DNA of 10,390 bases from Baffinella frigidus (lineage: Eukaryota; Cryptophyceae; Cryptomonadales; Baffinellaceae), in NCBI GenBank assembly GCA_026770585.1, contig MU646361.1, forward strand, positions 758,072-768,461, read 5' to 3'. This document shows, in pieces, positions 6,282-10,390 of the stretch (its first letter is position 1; each line of letters begins with the position of its first letter). Made by a program: the position numbers and the translations under genes. The notes under the pieces are model-generated. The model was not told where the DNA came from. It made no database searches and saw only the letters and a list, made by a program, of their open reading frames with translations.

Positions 6282-6345
6282 CTTTAGGTCCTTGAGGTTC
6301 TTCGAGCTCCCAACATAGGCGGACACCGGAACTGGTTCTGTACAA
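6282..6345 (-). repeat. Dispersed repeat family D, inverted copy
   Basis: Read on the minus strand this gives CAGAACCAGTTCCGGTGTCC, GCCTATGTTGGGAGCTCGAA and GAACCTCAAGGACCTAAAGG. That matches 5600-5660 over about 55 nt, in opposite orientation. The two copies bracket the ankyrin coding pieces. Confidence 0.8.
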
Positions 6346-6404
6346 ACAGGTTATCACCAGCTAGGCCCCAAACTCTAAACCCTAAACCCTAAACCCGAAA
6401 TCAG

Positions 6405-6535
6405 GCGCAGCGTCTAGGAAGAGGAGGAACATGAGGCTGGCGTTCGCCATGGGGCAGCACACGCGGCTGGGCGCGGGGTCGTGGGTGCTTGGGCTTGATG
6501 CGGGTGTGGTGCGGATGGTGCTGGATCGGGTGTGA
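6405..6535 (+). CDS. C-terminal exon, unrecognised protein (RLGAGS-type tail)
   Basis: A CCCTAAACCCTAAACCCGAAATCAG intron end is followed by an exon that begins with two bases of a split codon. It then encodes AASRKRRNMRLAFAMGQHTR, LGAGSWVLGLDAGVVRMVLD and RV before TGA at 6533-6535. A basic patch is followed by a short, apparently helical C-terminal motif (FAMGxHxRLGAGS..LDxxVVRMV). From memory I associate such tails with the ends of ankyrin and other repeat proteins of microalgae, but I cannot name a family. It needs a donor in phase 1 upstream. Minus-strand frames here are shadows. Confidence 0.65.
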
Positions 6536-6582
6536 AGGAGCCGGCCAGTGTCGGGCCTTGTGCATCCGGGCGGGTTTGCACC

Positions 6583-6722
6583 AGAGCGAGAGAGAGCGGG
6601 CGACAGAGAGCGAGAGCGAGAGCGAGCGAGCGAGAGAGAGAGACATAGCGCGAGCGAGCGAGCGAGAGAGAGCGAGCGAGAGAGAGAGACATCGAGAGAG
6701 AGAGAGAGAACGAGAGCGAGAG
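6583..6722. repeat. GAGA/GAGC microsatellite
   Basis: About 140 nt of purine-rich GA dinucleotide runs broken by GCGA units. It begins some 50 nt after the stop of the preceding exon, so it may lie in its 3' UTR. Long open frames on both strands (Arg/Glu-rich on plus, Ser/Leu-rich on minus) are products of the repeat. Confidence 0.95.
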
Positions 6723-6913
6723 ACCGTACCTCTATTACATCTCCTCAAAAGAGCTCAAACTGCGCGTTCGCAAACTCCTCAAACCGCCCCTCCACCCCCC
6801 CATTCGGTTCTGCCCCCTCCCCATCCGACTCTCCTTTTTGCAGGAGAGGACAGGGGGCCCATGCAGGGGAAACCTTCGCCAGTGCACCCCAGCCACGCTT
6901 GATGTCCTGGAGT

Positions 6914-7098
6914 TGGGGTTAGGGTTTAGGGTGTAGGGTGTAGGGTTTAGGGTTTAGGGGTTCGGGGTTCGGGTTTAGGGCTTAGGGTTTAGGGTTTAGG
7001 GCTCAGGGTTTAGGGTTTAGGGTATAGGGTATAGGGTATAGGGTATGATAGGGTTTAGGGTTCAGGGTTTAGGGTTCAGGGTTTAAGGTTCAGGGTGT
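6914..7098. repeat. TTTAGGG array with variant blocks
   Basis: About 25 heptamers in G-strand orientation, including blocks of GGGTGTA, GGGTATA (four or so in a row near 7021-7045) and TTCAGGG. It is opposite in orientation to the C-rich arrays at 1-2600. Confidence 0.9.
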
Positions 7099-7104
7099 TC
7101 GGAC

Positions 7105-7161
7105 ACCTTGAGAGAGGGAGGCTGTGTGGAGGGAGCGAGTGGATGCCCCTCTCGGAAGGTG
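7105..7161 (+). repeat. 57-bp block, copy 1 (possibly coding)
   Basis: This is nearly identical to 7273-7329, differing at one position over 57 nt. In plus frame it reads LERGRLCGGSEWMPLSEG and continues into heptamer repeats. It ends at GAAG|GTGAAC, a possible donor. Confidence 0.7.
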
Positions 7162-7257
7162 AACCTCCCCCATCTACAGGGGTACCTCGAAACCCTACAC
7201 CCTACACCCTGAACCTACACCCTACACCCTGAACCTTACCCTAAATGTCAACAAACG
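7162..7257. repeat. Spacer with CCCTACA/CCCTGAA heptamers and a lone hairpin-element tip
   Basis: C-rich heptamers occupy about 7191-7244. Just before them, CTACAGGGGTACCTCG (7175-7192) matches the tip of the hairpin element at 6141. No second arm is present. Confidence 0.55.
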
Positions 7258-7264
7258 ATGTGAG

Positions 7265-7367
7265 GGAAGGAAACCTTGAGAGAGGGAGGCTGTGTGGAGG
7301 GAGCGAGAGGATGCCCCTCTCGGAAGGTGTACCAGTCAACTACGGCACGCGCCTGCGCGGGGAGTAG
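7265..7367 (+). CDS. Possible terminal exon containing the second 57-bp copy
   Basis: After GATGTGAG the frame is open (EGNLERGRLCGGSERMPLSE, then GVPVNYGTRLRGE) to TAG at 7365-7367, directly before a TTAGGG run. Copy 1 at 7105 keeps the same frame. With only one difference between the copies, the repeat is too recent to prove selection on the frame. No domain is recognised. Confidence 0.3.
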
Positions 7368-8058
7368 GGTTAGGGTTCAGGGGTGAGAGTGTGTGGTGTG
7401 AGGGTAGGTAGGAGAACTCCAACGGAGTGGGGAACTCCGACGTCGCCACCCCAGAGAGATTCACTACAGTGGACCTACCCTAACACATACCCGTCGGGGC
7501 CGGGCTGATTGAGTATGTGTGGAGGGTAGGTATGCGTTATGGTGTCCACCCTTCAGGCATACTTCCTTGCAGGGGGAAATCGGGGGCCGGCCAAAGGAGA
7601 ATGTGTGGAGGGTAAGTATGAGTTACGGTAGCCTGTGTTAGGGTAGGTGGACTGTATCCCATCTCCACGAGCCTCTGCACTGGAGAGCTAAATGCGATCC
7701 GAAAGCAAAAATGCTTTCTCTGCAGATCCTTTCTACGGAAGGGCGTGTCGTTGGGCCATGTTGGGAGAAATTAAAACGTCAAGGACCTAAAGAATAATTT
7801 ATTGCCAAACAACCAGCGTCAGCGCCGCACATGCTAACTACGCATTGTGCCACTTACTGTACCCCGTGTCGGCCGCGCATACGAGCATTTTCCGGATGGA
7901 TTCTAACTCCACTTCCTACATGAGATCGAGAGAAGGCCGCTACGGTCAGCGCTCTGGCCTCGTCACACCTCTCCCCCTAGCGTGAAGCGGTCGTGTTTGT
8001 CAACTCGTTTCCCCCCCCGTGAGGAGGCGTAGACCGTAAACCCTGAATCCCAAACCAG
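7368..8058. other. Non-coding stretch with small repeats
   Basis: I see no convincing gene. TGTGTTAGGGTAGGT (7634-7648) is the exact inverse of 7473-7487. ATGTGTGGAGGGTARGTATG occurs directly repeated near 7515 and 7602. A diverged family D copy lies at 7695-7795. The last 20 nt are degenerate CCCTAAA units leading to an acceptor. Confidence 0.6.
7695..7795 (+). repeat. Dispersed repeat family D, diverged copy
   Basis: GATCCGAAAGCAAAAATGCT, CTCTGCAGATCC, CATGTTGGGAGA and CGTCAAGGACCTAAAG line up in order with the copy at 5570-5662. The middle part has diverged. Confidence 0.55.
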
Positions 8059-8148
8059 GTGAACAAAGCCGGGGTGTTTTCCTGGGCCCAGATACAGATG
8101 GGGTATCTGTTGAAAGTAGCGGCACGGATCCTTGCCGCTACTTTTTGA
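8059..8148 (+). CDS. Exon-like segment ending in stop, with an embedded hairpin
   Basis: A degenerate heptamer stretch ends CCCAAACCAG and is followed by 29 codons and TGA (VNKAGVFSWAQIQMGYLLKV, AARILAATF). The acceptor context CAG|GTG is the same as at 381 and 764. The C-terminal part is hydrophobic and helix-like. Nucleotides 8113-8144 form a perfect stem of 12 bp (AAAGTAGCGGCA) around an 8-nt loop, followed by T residues. The stem overlaps the last codons and could be a 3'-end structure or a decayed inverted repeat. An internal donor (ATGGG|GTATCT) is also possible. The protein is not recognised. Confidence 0.4.
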   Translation: MNKAGVFSWAQIQMGYLLKVAARILAATF

Positions 8149-8169
8149 GACGCCCCCTCGGGCTTTGCA

Positions 8170-8670
8170 GTAGAACACTCACCCAGGTGTGCCCTCCACC
8201 CGCCTTTTCTACCGTAGGTAGACGCCTTACCTCGGGGCAAATGTGAACTTTGAAGACGCAGGCGGGATGATGTACTTTATGGTGTGTACACTCCTCGCCC
8301 GGGTGTGTCTAACACTCACCCGGATGTGTCCAACACTCGCCCTGGTGTGTCCGACACTCATCGGGGTGTATCTACACGAGGCGTGTACACTCCTCGCCCG
8401 GGGGTGTACAACACTCGCCTTTTCTACAGTAGGGTGCCCCGGGGCAAAGGTGAAGAGACAACCCCTACTCCCTACTCCCTACACCCCGCACCCTACACCC
8501 TGAACTCTTCAGGCGAGACGCAGGCGGGGTGGTGTACATTACGGTGTGTCCACCATTCGCCCGGGTGTGTCTAACACTCACCCGGGTGTGTCCAACACTC
8601 GCCCTGGTGTGTCTGACACTCGTCCGGGTGTATCTACACGAGGCGCGTGTACACGCCTCACCCGGGGGGG
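8170..8670. repeat. Duplicated block built of 21-bp CACTCRCCCGGGTGTGTCYAA repeats
   Basis: Units of 21 bp (CACTCACCCGGATGTGTCCA A and variants) form short tandem runs at about 8310-8370 and 8570-8640. The whole block 8254-8404 is repeated at 8516-8668 with a high degree of identity. The shared order is AGACGCAGGCGG, GTGTAC, the 21-bp units and TATCTACACGAGGCG. Both are preceded by a CGCCTTTTCTACMGTAGG..CGGGGCAAAKGTGAA segment (8202-8247, 8417-8452), though with different spacing. Because 21 is a multiple of three, several frames give 7-residue peptide repeats such as VSNTRPG. These are probably incidental. Confidence 0.85.
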
Positions 8671-8713
8671 TCTAGCGGGGGGAACCACTCGAAAGCGGTC
8701 TCTCCCGAACTTA

Positions 8714-8857
8714 TCTCAGGAAAGGAGTTCTAAAACCCGTTTTCTCAAGTCAACCCCCCTTCAAATATGTCAACTTATGCGTAGAGAAAAGAATAAGTTG
8801 ACACATTTGAAGGGGAAATGACTTACGAAAACGAGTTTTAGAACTCCTTTTCTGAGA
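8714..8857. mobile_element. Hairpin (MITE-like) element, family B
   Basis: Two arms of about 65 nt (8714-8778 and 8793-8857) are inverted copies with a handful of mismatches, separated by a 14-nt loop. The arms begin TCTCAGGAAAGGAGTTCTAA and end at CAACTTAT/ATAAGTTG. The termini are CTCAG/CTGAG. There is no coding capacity. No clear target duplication is visible (flanks GAACTTA and CAAGAAC). It can fold into a single long hairpin and could give small RNAs if transcribed. Confidence 0.85.
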
Positions 8858-9012
8858 CAAGAACTCTGGAAGGCGTCACCGCCTCGATTTGTACTAGAGG
8901 ATTTGTACTGGAGGGTGCCGGATTCCCCGGGGGTCATGTGACCTGGCGGGCGTGTTTCAAGTCGTTGGAGCACAGGATGCTCCAGAGGTCTCTGTGCTCC
9001 TCCGTGCATCCT

Positions 9013-9300
9013 GGTAGGGCTTTGGGGTTTGGGGTTTGGGGTGTGGGGTGTGGGGTTTAGGGTTTGGGGTTTGGGGTGTGGGGTGTGGGGTTTGGGGTGT
9101 GGGGTGTGGGGTTTGGGGTGTGGGGTGGGGGGTTTGGGGTGTGGGGTGTGGGGTTTAGGGTTTGGGGTTTGGGGTGTGGGGTGTGGGGTTTGGGGTGTGG
9201 GGTGTGGTGTGTGGTGTGTGGTGTGTGGTGTGTGGTGTGTGGTGTGTGGTGTGTAGGGTTTGGGGTTTGGGGTTTGAGGTTTAGGATTTAGGATGTAGGG
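9013..9300. repeat. TTTGGGG / TGTGGGG array
   Basis: About 35 heptamers, G-strand orientation, in alternating blocks of TTTGGGG and TGTGGGG, then a run of GTGTGTGGT units (9205-9252) where the G tract has shortened. It ends in TTTAGGA variants. The G tracts of four could form G-quadruplexes. Open frames full of Gly/Val/Trp/Phe are repeat products. Confidence 0.95.
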
Positions 9301-9308
9301 TCGAGGCC

Positions 9309-9478
9309 CTCGGTACCTCCTATCCAGAACGAGGCCGGGCAGATGAGCGCAACCAGGAACACACCCTACACCCTGAGCCCCAAGCCCTTAAGGAGCCCCC
9401 CACCCCCCCCGACACACCTCCTCGCCTGAAGGACCCCGGAGAGATGAAAGGGTGCAGCAGCGACTTGAGGCGGCCTAA
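9309..9478 (+). pseudogene. Module copies a and b
   Basis: Copy a (9315-9356) reads TSYPERGRADERNQ and ends at CAG|GAACAC. Copy b (9398-9478) reads HPPRHTSSPEGPRRDERVQQ then RLEAA and TAA. They are the same module but lie in different frames relative to each other, separated by 41 nt that includes CCCTACACCCTGAG. No canonical splice pair joins them. Copy a would need a GA donor. They are decayed duplicates or exons with unusual splice sites. Confidence 0.45.
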
Positions 9479-9480
9479 AA

Positions 9481-9511
9481 GTTCTGAACCATACACCCTA
9501 AAGTTCAGAAC
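9481..9511. repeat. GTTCTGAAC / GTTCAGAAC inverted pair
   Basis: GTTCTGAAC at 9481-9489 is inverted at 9503-9511 around CATACACCCTAAA. It follows the stop of module copy b. The expanded version at 9881-9981 is in the equivalent place after copy d. Confidence 0.75.
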
Positions 9512-9544
9512 CCTCAAGGGGTTAGCACCGCAACCCCCAACCAC

Positions 9545-9877
9545 CCTTACCGCCTCCCCGGAACGACGCCGGGCAGATGCGCGGGACCAGGAACATCCTG
9601 CACCCTAAGCTAGTTTGGCAAGCTTCCAGCCCTGACGGGCTTTTTTGGGACCTGAAGCGGATCAAATCTCCTCTACGCTCACCCCCTTTTCAGACTTTGA
9701 AAATTTTCAGGCCCCGAAAGGGGATTTGATCCGCTTCAGGGCCCAGAAAAGCCATCCAGGGCTGGAAGCTTGCGTAACGGAAGCCCTTGAGGAGCATCTC
9801 ACCCCCCCCGATGCACAGCCTCGCCAGAAGGGCCCCGGAGAGATGAAAGGGCGCAGCAGCGTCGTGAGGCGGCCTAA
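9545..9877 (+). pseudogene. Module copies c and d, split by a hairpin insertion
   Basis: Copy c (9549-9590) reads TASPERRRADARDQ and parallels copy a. Copy d (9797-9877) reads SHPPRCTASPEGPRRDERAQ then QRREAA and TAA, and parallels copy b including the stop. Between them, where the a-b pair has a short CCCTGAGCCCCAAGCCCTT link, the c-d pair has CACCCTAAGC, then a hairpin of about 170 bp, then AAGCCCTTGAGG. So c-d is a tandem duplicate of a-b that later received an insertion, or a-b lost one. Confidence 0.6.
9611..9780. mobile_element. Hairpin (MITE-like) element, family C, inserted between module copies c and d
   Basis: Arms of 55 nt at 9618-9672 and 9719-9773 are inverted copies with about six mismatches (GCAAGCTTCCAGCCCTG, then CTGAAGCGGATCAAAT). 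The centre is 46 nt and contains a small CTTTGAAAATTTTCAGG symmetry. The flanks of the uninterrupted a-b copy allow the insertion limits to be set to roughly 9611-9780. AAGC occurs at the left edge (9607-9610) and right edge (9781-9784), a possible 4-bp target duplication. An open frame across it is incidental. Confidence 0.8.
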
Positions 9878-9880
9878 AAA

Positions 9881-9981
9881 TTCTGAACTTTAGGGTTTAT
9901 GGTTCTGAACCATAACCCGTTGTTCAGAACCATGGTTCAGAACCATACATGGTTCTGAACCAGAACCCCTAAAGTTCAGAA
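9881..9981. repeat. Nested inverted repeats of GGTTCTGAACC
   Basis: Outer arms TTCTGAACTTTAGGG (9881-9895) and CCCTAAAGTTCAGAA (9967-9981) are exact inverses. Inside, GGTTCTGAACCAT (9901-9913) and ATGGTTCAGAACC (9932-9944) are exact inverses, and a further GGTTCTGAACC lies at 9951. The outer arms carry a single telomere-like unit in each orientation. Confidence 0.85.
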
Positions 9982-9995
9982 CCCTACTTTTTTAG

Positions 9996-10052
9996 CACCC
10001 CACCCCCCTCGTTACCTCCTCGGCGGAAGGAGGCCGGACAGATGAAACGCAG
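9996..10052 (+). CDS. Module copy e, exon 5' part
   Basis: A poly-T acceptor (ACTTTTTTTAG class, ending 9995) is followed by 19 codons in phase 0: HPTPLVTSSAEGGRTDETQ. It ends at CAG|GTGTGG. This matches copy f at the protein level (SHPLVTSSSEGSRADERAQQ) and fits the module consensus, in which Glu-Gly, Arg, Asp-Glu and Gln are constant. The function is not recognised. The C-terminal half looks helical. Confidence 0.5.
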
Positions 10053-10145
10053 GTGTGGGGTGTGGGGTGTGGGGTGTGGGGTGTGGGGTGTGGGGTGTGG
10101 GGTGTGGGGTGTGGGGTGTGGGGTCCAAAAGCTGCTGCGCAACAG
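10053..10145 (+). repeat. Putative 93-nt intron made of (GTGTGGG)n
   Basis: It starts GT directly after CAG and consists of about ten GTGTGGG units. It then ends with GTCCAAAAGCTGCTGCGCAACAG. The homologous copy f has no interruption at this place (CGCAGCAG|CTTTTGGATGTGG). Removing 10053-10145 restores the module in frame. The end of the insert also forms a stem with the following exon: GTCCAAAAGCTG (10123-10134) is the exact inverse of 10143-10154. Confidence 0.6.
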
Positions 10146-10196
10146 CTTTTGGACGTGGTCGCGCACGGACACGGACGGCAGAGTGCTACCCCCTAG
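10146..10196 (+). CDS. Module copy e, exon 3' part with stop
   Basis: Sixteen codons and TAG: LLDVVAHGHGRQSATP. The first six codons match copy f (LLDVVS) with synonymous GAC/GAT. The frame continues from 10052 if the repeat array is spliced out. The first bases pair with the end of the putative intron, a possible structure at the 3' splice site. Confidence 0.5.
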   Translation, partial: LLDVVAHGHGRQSATP

Positions 10197-10288
10197 ACCC
10201 CACCTCCCACCCCCTCGTTACCTCCTCGTCGGAAGGAAGCCGGGCAGATGAAAGGGCGCAGCAGCTTTTGGATGTGGTCTCGCACCTG
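10197..10288 (+). CDS. Module copy f, uninterrupted
   Basis: After CCCCCTAG the frame (two split-codon bases, then PTSHPLVTSSSEGSRADERA, QQLLDVVSHL) is open to CTG|GTTTCGGG, where a G-rich heptamer array begins. This is the most complete module copy. It is a reference for the other five, which differ mainly by conservative or third-base changes while keeping Glu, Arg and Asp-Glu constant. Confidence 0.5.
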
Positions 10289-10390
10289 GTTTCGGGTTTC
10301 GGGTTTCGGGTTCAGGGTTTCGGGTTTGGGGTTTAGGGTTTGGGGTTTGGGGTTTGGGGTTTGAGGTTTGGGGTTTGGGGTTTGGGGTTT
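10289..10390. repeat. TTTCGGG / TTTGGGG array, runs off the window
   Basis: Begins GTTTCGGG at the possible donor after module copy f. It is a TTTCGGG block, then mostly TTTGGGG with a few TTCAGGG/TTTAGGG/TTTGAGG units. It is probably the 5' part of an intron. Confidence 0.9.

Noticed and set aside
6401-6922. Overlapping frames through the GAGA tract, including Ser/Leu-rich minus-strand and Arg/Glu-rich plus-strand proteins
   Set aside because: Simple-sequence products with no splice or domain support beyond the exon ending at 6535.
8113-8150. Rho-independent terminator (12-bp stem followed by T residues)
   Set aside because: The shape fits, but the genome is eukaryotic and the stem lies within a possible coding exon.
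8861-9012. Exon ending at CATCCTG|GTAGGG before the G-rich array
   Set aside because: One plus frame is open (ending LEHRMLQRSLCSSVHP) and the donor position fits the pattern of other arrays. There is no convincing acceptor and no domain, and other frames are also partly open.
9029-9291. Gly/Val/Trp/Phe-rich proteins in the TTTGGGG array
   Set aside because: All plus frames are open because the 7-bp unit lacks stops. They reflect the repeat only.
9645-9893. 82-codon plus frame across the family C hairpin
   Set aside because: It begins inside the hairpin arm and reads module copy d in a frame different from the one shared by the other module copies.

Overview
The window looks like nuclear DNA of a eukaryotic microalga or related protist. 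It has GC-rich, short, spliced exons separated by long stretches of heptameric repeats related to the plant/algal-type telomere repeat (CCCTAAA / TTTAGGG). The repeats are interstitial and occur in both orientations, so this is not a chromosome end. I see no bacterial-style operons, no tRNA or rRNA gene and no CRISPR array. A green alga (prasinophyte type) and a dinoflagellate are both possible, and the sequence alone does not decide. Most candidate introns are GT-AG; one GC-AG and one unresolved junction are possible.

Layout. 1-2669 (+): the 3' part of an EF-hand calcium-binding protein gene, with exons at 80-121, 381-476, 764-857, 2165-2238, probably one or two small Ala/Pro-rich exons, and a terminal exon at 2604-2669. 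Its introns are mostly telomere-like heptamers. One intron also holds a CTG/CAG hairpin and a degenerate hairpin element. 2670-3930: a hairpin (MITE-like) element, a weak exon candidate, and an unrecognised open frame on the minus strand (3360-3924). 4295-5400: a perfect 32-bp palindrome, a degenerate repeat with core ACGACGAGC, then a minisatellite of about 31 bp. 5402-6535 (+): ankyrin-repeat coding pieces bracketed by inverted copies of another repeat, a second hairpin element, and a well-defined C-terminal exon (6405-6535). 6583-8670: GA-rich microsatellite, TTTAGGG array, a duplicated 57-bp block that may be coding, an exon-like segment at 8059-8148, and a larger duplication built of 21-bp repeats. 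8714-8857: a hairpin element with arms of about 65 bp. 9013-10390: G-rich heptamer arrays surrounding six copies of a coding-like module of about 14-23 codons. One copy is split by a hairpin element, and one is interrupted exactly at CAG|GT by a TGTGGGG array that looks like an intron.

The main theme is the link between telomere-like repeats and splice sites. C-rich arrays on the sense strand run up to CAG|GTG acceptors. G-rich arrays on the sense strand begin at GT donors. At 9996-10196 a module copy carries such an array while a neighbouring copy of the same module (10197-10288) lacks it. This suggests that the heptamer arrays expand or insert as introns in this genome. Hairpin elements of at least three families add to the load of non-coding DNA.
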